Shown: positions 16,822-25,278 of the stretch, in pieces
Position numbering within the stretch: the first letter of the stretch is position 1
How the letters are laid out: each line of letters opens with the position of its first letter
Source: JSC-12 sp033764965
GTDB taxonomy: Bacteria > Cyanobacteriota > Cyanobacteriia > Leptolyngbyales > Leptolyngbyaceae
DNA length: 64,000 nucleotides
Reading direction: 5' to 3'
NCBI GenBank assembly: GCA_033764965.1
Contig: JANRIN010000301.1
Location: 23,275-87,274, forward strand
Translations under genes and position numbers: made by a program
The notes under the pieces: model-generated
Told to the model about the DNA's origin: nothing
What the model saw: the letters and a program-made list of their open reading frames with translations, nothing else
The model's database searches: none

Positions 16822-16918
16822 AGTCATTCGTCATTCGTCATTCGTCACTTGTCACTCGTCACTCTCTCACCCACCCCCTTACTCCCCTACTCCCTCACCC
16901 CCACTCCCCACTCCCCAT
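16822..16918. repeat. GTCATTC tandem heptamers followed by a C-rich tract
   Basis: Six or more tandem copies of a heptamer of type GTCATTC/GTCACTC (16822-16868) run into a pyrimidine tract of CCCCAC/CCCTAC units up to the ATG at 16920. It occupies most of the intergenic space and the position where the leader of the next gene must lie. Confidence 0.75.
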
Positions 16919-16919
16919 C

Positions 16920-17252
16920 ATGGATTCCTACTACAAACCCGAACATTTGCCCAACTTCAGCAAGATTGGTGAAGGCAGTCCAGAGCTTGCCGAGAAATTT
17001 TTTGCTTACTATGGAGCCGTTTTTGCCGAGGGTGCTCTATCCAGTCGGGAGAAAGCCCTGATCGCCTTGGCGGTTGCTCATACAGTGCAATGCCCCTACT
17101 GTATTGATGCCTACAGCAAGGAATCGTTACAGCAAGGGGCAGATTTAGAACAGATGACCGAAGCCATCCATGTTGCGACTGCAATCCGGGGCGGCGCGTC
17201 CCTCATTCACGGATTGCAGATGTTGGATCAGGTTAACCAACTGGGGATGTAG
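16920..17252 (+). CDS. arsenosugar biosynthesis-associated peroxidase-like protein (AhpD/CMD family)
   Basis: 110 residues of the carboxymuconolactone decarboxylase/AhpD fold. The central motif ALIALAVAHTVQCPYCIDAYS carries the CxxC redox pair (CPYC, about 59-62), followed by EQMTEAIHVATAIRGGASLIHG. This subgroup is named for its frequent linkage to arsenosugar genes (arsM, arsS). None of those is present here, so the role is uncertain; a thiol peroxidase or disulfide reductase activity is possible. The ATG directly follows a C-rich repeat, without a visible ribosome site. The last 20 nt overlap the convergent glycosyltransferase gene. Confidence 0.88.
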   Translation: MDSYYKPEHLPNFSKIGEGSPELAEKFFAYYGAVFAEGALSSREKALIALAVAHTVQCPYCIDAYSKESLQQGADLEQMTEAIHVATAIRGGASLIHGLQMLDQVNQLGM

Positions 17253-18399
17253 CTGGTTGCTGAGAAGTTAGTGGAGCCGTGACAGGGGTTCTGGTTTTCT
17301 TGTCAATAACGAGATCAGCGATCGTTTTCACGAATTCACCCTGCTTAAAGTACCCCTCCAAAACTCGACGAGCATTCGTAATAATCCGGGCTGCTTCATC
17401 CGGGTTGCGGAGGTAAAAGTCACATTTTTCTTCTAAATCTGAAAAATCCCACTTCAAAGGCACATAGGTTTCGTTGGGATAGTAAATGTTGGGAGCCGTA
17501 TCGATATGATCCATGTTCGGCTTCAACAACAGGGAGTCGTAGCAAACGGCTTCGTAATCGCGCCAGGTTGTCTCACCCCACCCAAAGGGACTAAACACAA
17601 TTCGGCTACGTTCGATTTCATCACGATACTGCTTGCTTGAAACGGTACGCGCTTCAGGGAACTCGCCACTAACCGCTAAACGATATTTCGATCCCATCTG
17701 TTTTACGGCTTCAACCGATGCCATCCGGTACTCGGTGTACCAGCTTTCTTTATCGTGGATGGAACTGTAGGACAGGTGACAAAACACATCAACGTCTTTC
17801 GGCTTACGACGAAATTGCCGATTGCTGAGTTTCCAGCTTAAAGGTTTGAAGAGCAGGGTTTCAAACTGGCGCAGAGTGACAACGTTCCAACCCGTTCCAA
17901 TCCGATCTTCATAGCCATTAGGGACTGGAGAGCCAACGTGCCAGTCGTAAATATCTTTGCCTTGCTCCCGCACAAGGTAATCCGTAATCATTGTTCCACC
18001 AAGGAGGGGCTTTTTATACTGCTGCACATCTTTGAGGCGTTGATATTTCAGCAGCTTATCGACATAGGGCAAAACGCCGAAGAACCGACTGCTAACCTGA
18101 TCCCACGGATCAATGAAGAAAATCTTCCGACCCGGATTTGCAGTATGAATGGTTTTCATGGTTTGCACCACCTCGTCTGCACTCTCGCGCCAATCAGGTC
18201 GAACAAACAAAATTTCCACGTCAGCATTGATATTCTGGCAAGCCTGCTTGATCTCTGTAATGGAAACTGCCTGGATGTGGGTGAAGGTCAGCCCAAGTTC
18301 CCGTCGAAGCAGTTGACGATTGCGGAAAAAGGGATCAAGTTGAGCTGCCGAGATTTTATCAGTCTTTTTGTTTGCGTTACCGACGATGATTGACTTCAT
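17233..18399 (-). CDS. glycosyltransferase (exostosin/GT-B-like)
   Basis: 388 residues, ATG start. The C-terminal half contains IVFSPFGWGETTWRDYEAV followed by YDSLLLKPNMDHIDTAPNIY. This resembles the nucleotide-sugar-binding region of exostosin-like and related family 1 glycosyltransferases, where a Glu contacts the sugar nucleotide. The N-terminal half is a Rossmann-like region (ADVEILFVRPDW, GRKIFFIDPWD). It is probably a cytoplasmic sugar transferase for a surface glycan, but acceptor and donor are unknown. It is monocistronic, with a 586-nt upstream gap. Confidence 0.75.
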   Translation of the reverse strand: MKSIIVGNANKKTDKISAAQLDPFFRNRQLLRRELGLTFTHIQAVSITEIKQACQNINADVEILFVRPDWRESADEVVQTMKTIHTANPGRKIFFIDPWDQVSSRFFGVLPYVDKLLKYQRLKDVQQYKKPLLGGTMITDYLVREQGKDIYDWHVGSPVPNGYEDRIGTGWNVVTLRQFETLLFKPLSWKLSNRQFRRKPKDVDVFCHLSYSSIHDKESWYTEYRMASVEAVKQMGSKYRLAVSGEFPEARTVSSKQYRDEIERSRIVFSPFGWGETTWRDYEAVCYDSLLLKPNMDHIDTAPNIYYPNETYVPLKWDFSDLEEKCDFYLRNPDEAARIITNARRVLEGYFKQGEFVKTIADLVIDKKTRTPVTAPLTSQQPATSPVG

Positions 18400-18985
18400 A
18401 AGCTTTTGGTGGCTTGGTTGGTATTACGTAGGAGCAATCGCTAGACCCTGATCGGCTGATTAGTAGATCCCCTTAGTCTAAACTAGAAAGTTTTGTGAAG
18501 GCATAAGGGAAAATACACTACAAAAAAATGAGAATTTCTACTGATAGAAAACAAACAGTAAGATTACCTACTCACTTGACGCAATCATTGCATGGAATTT
18601 TGTGGTAGCGTCCAACTTTATCGTTACTTCAACACCCTGTCTACGTATCTTCACGGTGCATTTATCTCTCAACCTGAGAACTTAAATTTGACTCATGCGC
18701 TTTTCACGTAGAAAACCTATAACTTCATAGAAGATTTTTGACTTTTCTCATAGAAATAAGATTTTTACGATTCCGGATCGATCGCCTGTAAATTCTTTAC
18801 ATAACTTCACTCTGTCAGAAGCTCCTAGACACGAGTCCTTACACCCTCCAACTAAACCCAGGAAACAAGTGTGGGGAATACTGCAACACAACGTTGCAAA
18901 CTTGTAAAGGATCAGCGTTCTTTCGAGGGTTGAAGTGGGGAATATTGAAAATTAAGCATAAACAGTTCGGCGTAGGAGCGATCCT
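18400..18985. other. 586-nt gene-free region between divergent genes
   Basis: It separates the glycosyltransferase (minus) from the TPR gene (plus) and is AT-rich. I see no open frame, repeat or RNA gene that I can support. It must hold both promoters, but no convincing -35/-10 pair stands out. The TPR gene start has a good GGAG site at 18975-18978. Confidence 0.5.
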
Positions 18986-20098
18986 GTGAGTCAAACGATC
19001 GATATAGAGACCGTTGAATTAGATGAGAAACTTCAGCAAGGGTTGGAGTGGAGTCTAAGAGGAGATCATGCGGGTGCAGTTGCAGCATTTGATCAAATTC
19101 TTGAGCAACAGCCCCACCTCTGGGACGTTTGGGTTGAGAAAGGGAAGGCATTGAATTTGATGGGTCATTCAGCCGACGCGATCGCCTGTTTTAAGCAGGC
19201 AGTTGAGTTGAAGCCAGATGCAGCAATTCCTCAATACTGTCTGGGTTGGACGGCTTTTTCGTCAGGGCACTATGAGGCAGCTTTGTCTGAATTCCGAACG
19301 GTGCTCACGTTAGATCCCAATTTTCCGGATGCTTGTTACTGTATCGGTCTAACGCTTTACGCTGTGGGTAAATATGAGGAGGCGATCGGGTATTTTCGTC
19401 GCGCCTTGGAAGAGCGAACCACCTGTGCTGATACCTGGTACTGCCAGGGATTTTGTTTGTATGCCACCCACCGCTACGAAGGGGCAGTACAGCATTTTAC
19501 TCATGCCCTAGAACTGCAACCCAATTATCAGGAAGCCTTACTGGGACGGGGTGATGCCTTGAAGGAGTTGGCAGATTATGAGGCAGCGATCGCCAGTTAC
19601 GATAAAGCCTTGGAGTTGGACGCAAATAATGTCGAGGTCTTGTTGCATAAGGCGACGTGCTTGAAGCAGGCTGGACGCTTACAAAATGCTGTGGCTGTCT
19701 ATCAACAGGCGATCGCAGTTCAGCCCTCTGATTGGGAAGCCTGGTATGGACAGGCAGGGATTCAACTCAAATTGGGCAGCTTTGAACCCGCGATCGCCAG
19801 CTACGACAAAGTTTTAGCCCTGAAGCCTGATTCCTATGAATCCTGGTTTAACCGGGGAGTGGCGCTGAAGAACTTGAATCGGTTAGCCGATGCCGTCGCC
19901 AGCTACGATCAGGCTTTGAAAATTCGCCCCGATGATCATCGTGCCTGGAATAACCGAGGTGGCACCTTAGTCAGCATGGGCAAGCTTGCGGACGCGATTG
20001 CCTGCTTTGATAAGGTGTTGGAAATTAATCCGGATGATGCCAAAGCTCAACAGAACCGAACGATCTTGCAGAAGCGGTTGGAAGCCAGTGGAGGTTAG
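18986..20098 (+). CDS. tetratricopeptide repeat protein
   Basis: 370 residues. After a short acidic N-terminus, roughly ten 34-residue TPR units run from about residue 15 to the end, e.g. YEAALSEFRTVLTLDPNFPD and YEAAIASYDKALELDANNVE. The TPRs form a superhelix for protein-protein binding. There is no catalytic, signal or membrane segment, so it is probably a cytosolic scaffold with unknown partners. The start is GTG 18986 with GGAG at a suitable distance. The stop overlaps the convergent LD-carboxypeptidase stop by 4 nt. Confidence 0.92.
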   Translation: MSQTIDIETVELDEKLQQGLEWSLRGDHAGAVAAFDQILEQQPHLWDVWVEKGKALNLMGHSADAIACFKQAVELKPDAAIPQYCLGWTAFSSGHYEAALSEFRTVLTLDPNFPDACYCIGLTLYAVGKYEEAIGYFRRALEERTTCADTWYCQGFCLYATHRYEGAVQHFTHALELQPNYQEALLGRGDALKELADYEAAIASYDKALELDANNVEVLLHKATCLKQAGRLQNAVAVYQQAIAVQPSDWEAWYGQAGIQLKLGSFEPAIASYDKVLALKPDSYESWFNRGVALKNLNRLADAVASYDQALKIRPDDHRAWNNRGGTLVSMGKLADAIACFDKVLEINPDDAKAQQNRTILQKRLEASGG

Positions 20099-21174
20099 GG
20101 TGTAACTGCATTCTCATTCACGACCAGGGTTTTTGCCGTGGCATCCAGGGTTGCAGTTGCCCCGATCGGTAGAACAGCATTTTCGCGAACGTGCCCAAAC
20201 ATTAAGTTATAGAGCGTCGGTTTGCCGAGGGATTCCAGGCGATCGCGCAGCACGTTTTCCAGGCTAATCGTTTGGAAGAAAGAAGGGCGAAATTCTTTGG
20301 GGTAACAATCCACAAACCGACCCAGAGCAATTCCGGCGGCATCCTGCAATTTTCCAGCCAGCCAGAGTTGGGTCAACATCCGGTCAATCCGGTAAGGCTC
20401 CTCGCCAATGTCTTCTAGAAACAGGATTTTGCCGCGGGTATCGGGTTCGTAGGGAGTGCCGATGAGGTTGGTGACGAGCGTAAGATTGCCGCCGATGATC
20501 TGACCTGTGGCGCGTCCGGGCACGATCGTAATCAAGCGGTTATTTCGTTCAACGGTGCCGGGTTCTGGTTTGGGTGGCTTGGCGATCGCCCCAATGGTTT
20601 GAGGGGTCATAATGGCGCGGCGGAAGTGCTCCATCGCGTAATCGCCGACTCCCGTTAACCCGGAGGAGCCGTGAAAGGTGATCAATCCCGTTTTTTGATA
20701 GATCCCAATCAGGAGCGCTGTAATGTCACTATGTCCGACCACCACTTTGGGCGATCGCTGGATTTGGGCATAGTCCAGGAAGGGTAAAATCCGGCTGCAT
20801 CCGTACCCACCAGAAAAGGTGACAATCCCGCGAATTTCGGGACGACGAAACATCTCATTTAAATCCTCTGCTCGTTGTGCGTCACTGCCTGCCAGGTAGC
20901 CGTTTTGAGCATTGATGTGTTTACCCAACACAACTTTGAAGCCGTAAAGCTCCATTGTTTCCTTCGCAATCTGAATTTCTTCCGGTTCGTAAGCATTGCT
21001 GGCAGGCGCAACCATTCCCACGGTGTCTCCTGGTCGTAGGACTGGGGGTTTCAAGACAGGAGTGGCTTGAGCGCTGGTGGATTGTTGCTGTCCTACAGCG
21101 ATCGGTACGGCAGCGACAAGTCCCGCTTGCAGTAGCCGTCTCCGAGATTTAGATAAATGATAGGGTGTTGACAT
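20095..21174 (-). CDS. LD-carboxypeptidase (muramoyltetrapeptide carboxypeptidase, S66), Tat-exported
   Basis: 359 residues. The N-terminus (SKSRRRLLQAGLVAAVPIAV) is a twin-arginine signal with cleavage likely near ...TSAQA, so the enzyme acts in the periplasm on peptidoglycan tetrapeptides. Family motifs are GDTVGMVAPASN, SGGYGCSRILPFLDYA, VVGHSDITALL (nucleophilic Ser region), FLEDIGEEPYRIDRM (catalytic Glu) and FGHVRENAVLPIG (catalytic His). Most LdcA enzymes are cytosolic, so Tat export is notable though common in cyanobacteria. The ATG overlaps the divergent Rpn-type gene's ATG by two bases. Confidence 0.93.
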   Translation of the reverse strand: MSTPYHLSKSRRRLLQAGLVAAVPIAVGQQQSTSAQATPVLKPPVLRPGDTVGMVAPASNAYEPEEIQIAKETMELYGFKVVLGKHINAQNGYLAGSDAQRAEDLNEMFRRPEIRGIVTFSGGYGCSRILPFLDYAQIQRSPKVVVGHSDITALLIGIYQKTGLITFHGSSGLTGVGDYAMEHFRRAIMTPQTIGAIAKPPKPEPGTVERNNRLITIVPGRATGQIIGGNLTLVTNLIGTPYEPDTRGKILFLEDIGEEPYRIDRMLTQLWLAGKLQDAAGIALGRFVDCYPKEFRPSFFQTISLENVLRDRLESLGKPTLYNLMFGHVRENAVLPIGATATLDATAKTLVVNENAVTP

Positions 21175-22117
21175 GATTGACCACGATCGTTTGTTTAAAG
21201 AACTCCTAACGACATTCTTCGTTCAGTTTCTGGAACTGTTTCTACCACAAGTCGCCAGCTTAATCGATCGTGACTCTGTAACGTTTTTACCTCAAGAATA
21301 TTTTGCAAATTTGACAACAGGCGAAACCAGGATTGTTGACCTATTGGCAAACGTGCAATTAGCCAATCAACCGGCGGGATTTTTGATTCATGTTGAAACT
21401 CAAGCATCCAGTGAAGCTGATTTTGCCCGTCGCATGTTTTTCTACTTCGCTCGACTACATCAGAAATATTTGCAGCGGATTTATCCAGTGGTTGTGTTCT
21501 CGTTTGATGAACCTCATCGGCAGGAGAGCGATCGCTACATCGTCGAGTTTGAGGATTTGAAAGTTGTAGAGTTCAACTTTCGCCCCATTCAATTGAATCG
21601 ACTCAACTGGCGAGACTATTTGGCGCAGTCCAATCCGGTTGCTGCTGCCTTAATGTCGAAGATGAGAATTTTGCCTCAAGATCGCCCCAAGGTGAAAGCA
21701 GAGTGTCTGCGAATGCTGGTAACATTGCAACTTAATCCAGCCCGAACTCAGTTGATTTCTAAATTTGTGGATGCTTACCTGCGGTTAAGCGATCAGGAGG
21801 AGCAGGTATTTTGGGAGGAAATTGATAGACTAGACCTAACATCGCAAGAGACGATTATGGAAATTGTCACGAGTTGGACAGAAAGAGGCATTGAACAAGG
21901 CATTGAACAAGGCATTGAACAAGGTCTTGAGCAGGGGTTGCAGCGGGAACGATCGCTCGTCTTACGTCAACTTGCCCGCCGAGTTGGGACAATTCCTGAC
22001 GCGACCAGATCTCAAATCAGCGAACTTCCGATCGAACAACTAGAGTTGCTAGGAGAAGCATTACTGGATTTTGCCAGCCTGTCTGATTTGGACGCATGGT
22101 TTGCTGAGGGGCAGTAG
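21173..22117 (+). CDS. Rpn-family putative nuclease with DUF4351-type tail
   Basis: 314 residues. The N-terminus MIDHDRLFKELL and the segment FLIHVETQASSEADFARRMFFYFARLH match the PD-(D/E)XK core of the Rpn/PDDEXK family (recombination-promoting nuclease/putative transposase). The D, ExQ and downstream basic residues are in place. A low-complexity linker at about 237-255 (four near-copies of GIEQ) leads to a C-terminal helix pair typical of DUF4351. Cyanobacteria often hold dozens of such genes; their cellular role is unclear. The start overlaps that of the LD-carboxypeptidase head-to-head. Confidence 0.88.
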   Translation: MIDHDRLFKELLTTFFVQFLELFLPQVASLIDRDSVTFLPQEYFANLTTGETRIVDLLANVQLANQPAGFLIHVETQASSEADFARRMFFYFARLHQKYLQRIYPVVVFSFDEPHRQESDRYIVEFEDLKVVEFNFRPIQLNRLNWRDYLAQSNPVAAALMSKMRILPQDRPKVKAECLRMLVTLQLNPARTQLISKFVDAYLRLSDQEEQVFWEEIDRLDLTSQETIMEIVTSWTERGIEQGIEQGIEQGLEQGLQRERSLVLRQLARRVGTIPDATRSQISELPIEQLELLGEALLDFASLSDLDAWFAEGQ

Positions 22118-22142
22118 CGGACGAGCGATTGTATTTCACTCC

Positions 22143-23843
22143 TTACTGATGCTGCAATTGGGCTAACGCTTCGGTTCTCGTCGCTTCACCTGATCCCTGC
22201 AAGCCACGGTTAACAGCGCTGAGCACTGCTAACAGAGAAGCAGAGACGATGTTAGTGTGAATTCCTACGCCATAGATAGGGGTGGGCATAAAGTCTGCGG
22301 CAACTTCGATGAACGCAACGGCTTTGGCAGCGCTACCCTGCTCCAGCGATCGCTCCTCATAGTGATGAATTCGCAAATCCATGCCCAGCGCATTCACAAA
22401 GGCATCAATCGGTCCATTGCCCTGTCCCGTTAGGGTGATTGGTTGGTGGTTGAGTTCCAGTGTAACGGCGATCGCTTCGCTACCCGCTAACTCTGAACTG
22501 TCATGCTCTCTATATTTAAATGGAGATGCAATTTGCAAATATTCCTGCTCAAACAAGTGCCACAACTCTTTTGCCGTCATTTCTTTGCCATCGGCATCCA
22601 TCACTCGCTGTACCACCTGACTAAACTCGATCTGCAAACGACGTGGCAACACTAATCCACATTCCCGCTCCAGCAAAAAGGCGATGCCGCCTTTACCCGA
22701 CTGGCTATTGACGCGCACAACCGACTCATAACTGCGACCGACATCTGCGGGGTCTAAAGGCAGGTAGGGGATCTCCCAAACCGCGTCTGGTTTTTGGGCG
22801 GCAAAGCCTTTTCTGATGGCATCTTGATGAGAACCGGAAAAGGCTGTAAACACCAAATCCCCTACGTAGGGATGGCGAGGATGGATGGGCAATTGAGTAC
22901 AATCCTCAACGGTTCTGGCAACATCGTTAACTTGAGAGAAATCGAGTCCAGGATGAATTCCTTGGGTGTAGAGATTGAGTGCCAGGGTGACTAAATCCAC
23001 GTTGCCAGTGCGCTCACCGTTGCCAAATAAGCAGCCTTCCACTCGTTCGGCTCCTGCCAATTGAGCCAGTTCTGCGGCGGCGATCGCACTGCCTCGATCG
23101 TTATGGGGATGCACACTCATAATGATGCGATCGCGCTGGGCTAAATTGCGGTGCATCCACTCCACCTGATCGGCAAACACGTTTGGCGTTGAGACTTCCA
23201 CCGTTGCGGGCAAATTGATAATCGCTTTGGCTTCTGGAGTTGGCTGCCAGACCTCAATCACTGCATTACAAATGTCTTTGGCAAAATCAAGTTCCGTGGC
23301 TGTGAAGGTTTCGGGCGAATATTGAAACCGCCAATTGGTTTCAGGTTGCTCTGCGGCTAAGTCCTTAATCAGTGTGGCAGCAGAAACGGCAAGGTTAATC
23401 GTGCCGATTCGATCGAGTCCAAACACCACGCGGCGGAATACAGGTGAAGTGGCGTTGTATACGTGCACGATCGCCCGTTTGGCTCCGCGCAGCGACTCAA
23501 ATGTGCGGCGAATCAAATCTTCCCGTGCCTGAGTCAAAACTTGAATTGTGACATCATCCGGAATCAAGACTTGTTCTATTAAATGACGCACAAAATCAAA
23601 GTCCGTTTGGGAGGCAGAAGGAAATGCAACCTCAATTTCCTTAAACCCAAGCTTGACTAACATCTGAAACATTTGCAACTTTTGTTCAACGTTCATCGGT
23701 TCAATCAACGCCTGGTTGCCATCGCGTAAATCGGTACTGAGCCAGATTGGAGGATGGGTGAGGGTTTGGCTGACCCAGGTGCGATCGCTCAAATTGACAG
23801 GCGCAAACGGACGGTACTTAACCGCTGGATTGTTCAACATCAT
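22143..23843 (-). CDS. leuA: 2-isopropylmalate synthase (LeuA type 2)
   Basis: Condenses acetyl-CoA with 2-oxoisovalerate in the first committed step of leucine synthesis. 566 residues with the HMGL-like TIM barrel: STDLRDGNQALIEPM (substrate/metal region), FKEIEVAFPSAS, VSTPNVFADQVEWM, MSVHPHNDRGSAIAAAELA (metal His), EGCLFGNGERTGNVDLV. A C-terminal leucine-feedback dimer domain (about 430-560) follows. The length and the DLRDGNQAL variant mark the type 2 enzyme of actinobacteria and fungi rather than the shorter LeuA1. Two ATGs start the protein (23843 or 23840). Confidence 0.95.
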   Translation of the reverse strand: MMLNNPAVKYRPFAPVNLSDRTWVSQTLTHPPIWLSTDLRDGNQALIEPMNVEQKLQMFQMLVKLGFKEIEVAFPSASQTDFDFVRHLIEQVLIPDDVTIQVLTQAREDLIRRTFESLRGAKRAIVHVYNATSPVFRRVVFGLDRIGTINLAVSAATLIKDLAAEQPETNWRFQYSPETFTATELDFAKDICNAVIEVWQPTPEAKAIINLPATVEVSTPNVFADQVEWMHRNLAQRDRIIMSVHPHNDRGSAIAAAELAQLAGAERVEGCLFGNGERTGNVDLVTLALNLYTQGIHPGLDFSQVNDVARTVEDCTQLPIHPRHPYVGDLVFTAFSGSHQDAIRKGFAAQKPDAVWEIPYLPLDPADVGRSYESVVRVNSQSGKGGIAFLLERECGLVLPRRLQIEFSQVVQRVMDADGKEMTAKELWHLFEQEYLQIASPFKYREHDSSELAGSEAIAVTLELNHQPITLTGQGNGPIDAFVNALGMDLRIHHYEERSLEQGSAAKAVAFIEVAADFMPTPIYGVGIHTNIVSASLLAVLSAVNRGLQGSGEATRTEALAQLQHQ

Positions 23844-24234
23844 GCAGGTGTCCTAAATTATTAAATTCACGAATCTTGGATGTCTAATCCATTCGAGACT
23901 GCGTAGACAGGTTGCCCAGTCAACAAATGGAAAAATTTGAGTCACTACAAAAAACTTGATTGAAGGTATGTAAAAGTTATCTGCGCGCAAGGCGCAGCAG
24001 CAGTCCTAGCGCTAGGCTGGCGATTCGGTGTAGAGAAAACTGCTGAGTCACAAAAACCTTCAAAGTCACTAATCTTTATCCTAATGGTGAGAATTGATTC
24101 GGTCAAGCCGTGTCAGGTTTCTTATTTCTACAGATGGAGACAAGAATCAGACTCTTAGGGGATGGATTGGTATACTCAAATTTGTACTCTGTTAAAGATT
24201 CAACAGAACTTTTAGAACTGAAGGAGTTGTACCC
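23844..24234. other. 391-nt gene-free region between divergent leuA and Psb35-like genes
   Basis: No coding sequence is supported. A short palindromic patch GCGCGCAAGGCGC then CCTAGCGCTAGG sits at about 23980-24017. An extended -10-like TGGTATACT lies about 65 nt before the Psb35-like ATG, and AAGGAG is 8 nt from it. Regulation of leuA cannot be read from the sequence. Confidence 0.5.
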
Positions 24235-24450
24235 ATGAATCTGCTATCGAACCTGTTAATGGAAGTTCCAGCCAAGCAAGGTGGGCAGTTTCCCCTTTCT
24301 TTTACCCTGGTGTATGTGGTCGGGTTTATTGCGGCTGTCAGCATTGGCTCGATCGCCTGGTACAACTCTAAGCGTCCTGTTGGTTGGGAAGACAAAGCAC
24401 GCCCCGATGTCGTTCCAGAGGTGAAGGATTCTGAAAATCCTGGCGTGTAA
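24235..24450 (+). CDS. psb35: small single-pass membrane protein, probably PSII assembly protein Psb35
   Basis: 71 residues with one transmembrane helix (about 22-43, FTLVYVVGFIAAVSIGSIAW). A conserved stromal segment YNSKRPVGWEDKARPDVVPEV follows. The (Y/W)YNSKRPxGWE(D/N)K signature is a recurring cyanobacterial family. I believe it corresponds to Psb35 (Ssl2148 in Synechocystis), reported to bind CP47 assembly modules with high-light-inducible proteins in thylakoids. The family match is strong, the Psb35 name less certain. It has a strong ribosome site (AAGGAG, 8 nt spacing) and ends just before a palindromic repeat. Confidence 0.7.
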   Translation: MNLLSNLLMEVPAKQGGQFPLSFTLVYVVGFIAAVSIGSIAWYNSKRPVGWEDKARPDVVPEVKDSENPGV

Positions 24451-24474
24451 GGCGATTTCCAGAAAAGAGTTTAC

Positions 24475-24518
24475 CTTTCGACTTCGCTCAAGGTGCAAGC
24501 TGGCTGAGCGGAGCCGAA
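24475..24518. repeat. CTTCGAC...GCTCA palindromic repeat
   Basis: Two arms, CTTTCGACTTCGCTCA (24475-24490) and TGAGCGGAGCCGAAG (24504-24518), form an imperfect 14-15 bp stem around a 13-nt loop. It lies 24 nt past the stop of the Psb35-like gene. It matches a dispersed bacterial intergenic repeat and could also end transcription. Confidence 0.65.
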
Positions 24519-24583
24519 GACGGTGGGTAGATTGTTCACCAGAAATCTTCTCAGATGATTCGATAAAAAGTCAGAATAAAACT

Positions 24584-24635
24584 CAAAATCAGGTGATGGG
24601 AAAGGCGATGTTGAGTCTTCCTGCACCTGATTTTG
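24584..24635. terminator. inverted repeat ending the TerB gene
   Basis: A perfect 12-bp repeat, CAAAATCAGGTG (24584-24595) and CACCTGATTTTG (24624-24635), has a 28-nt loop and begins one base after the TerB stop codon. On the minus strand it is followed by AGTTTTATTC, so it probably terminates that gene, and perhaps the convergent Psb35-like transcript too. Confidence 0.55.
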
Positions 24636-24636
24636 C

Positions 24637-25062
24637 TTATTCCAGCTTGGCAACCCACCGTTGATATAAATTGCGAATTGCTCGAATGACAGAATTACTA
24701 GCCTGTTCACCGCTGATGTTGCCAGGATCTAACGATTGCAATTCTGTTAATAGCTTGGCTTCTTCAGTCGCAACGGTGCCATCGCTATAAATTAGTCCGC
24801 TAATCGCTTCCAACAATTGCTGACAGGATTCAGAAGTGGGACGATCGCCTAAATATTGTTTGACCCACTCATAGCACTCCGCAGCAGGTACGGGTCTAAA
24901 TTCATAGAGCAAGGGTTGAATGTCTGGCTCATCGGCAACGCCCTTCTCTCTAGCAATGCGATGCAAGTATTCCCGCTCTTCTGGTTGAATCTTGCCATCA
25001 ATCCAGGCAGTTCCAATCAAGATTTTGACTAACGTTTTCGTATCTGAACTGGCGGCTGTCAT
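24637..25062 (-). CDS. TerB-family protein
   Basis: 141 residues, ATG start, all-helical, cytosolic. It shows the TerB pattern of two acidic clusters that bind metal, TAWIDGKIQPEEREYL (about 18-33) and LIYSDGTVATEEAKLL (about 90-105), each with an Asp-Gly and a following Glu pair. TerB-like domains are linked to tellurite resistance and membrane stress complexes, but single-domain cyanobacterial versions have no shown role. It is unusual only in its short C-terminal extension. Confidence 0.85.
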   Translation of the reverse strand: MTAASSDTKTLVKILIGTAWIDGKIQPEEREYLHRIAREKGVADEPDIQPLLYEFRPVPAAECYEWVKQYLGDRPTSESCQQLLEAISGLIYSDGTVATEEAKLLTELQSLDPGNISGEQASNSVIRAIRNLYQRWVAKLE

Positions 25063-25149
25063 CGTGTCACCCTCTCCTTATTCAAAACGTTGTTATCCAT
25101 AACAGTAAGCCAGTTCAACCCAAGTGCGAGAAAAATCGCCATAAGTTTT

Positions 25150-25277
25150 AGGGATTGGCGGAAGAAGGGGGATGGGGGAGTGGAGGAGGGTAAGAGTGAG
25201 GGGGTAAGTGGGTAGATGAGTCGGTTGGGGCGGTTCGCGAACCGCCCTTACGGGTATTATCTTTCTATCCTCTACCC
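25150..25277. repeat. G-rich tract, perfect 20-bp palindrome and pyrimidine tract
   Basis: Runs of GGGG(G) with A/T spacers (25160-25215) are followed by an exact 20-bp palindrome (25228-25247, centre TTCGCGAA with GGGCGG/CCGCCC arms). A pyrimidine-rich stretch follows whose TCTACCC units complement the earlier GGGTAGA. The whole can fold into a nested hairpin just beyond the rsmB stop codon and may terminate it. Confidence 0.65.
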
Positions 25278-25278
25278 T

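Noticed and set aside
21889..21940. Tandem 12-bp repeat GGCATTGAACAA inside the Rpn-type gene
   Set aside because: It encodes the usual low-complexity GIEQ linker of this family; it is a normal feature and not a mobile or regulatory element.
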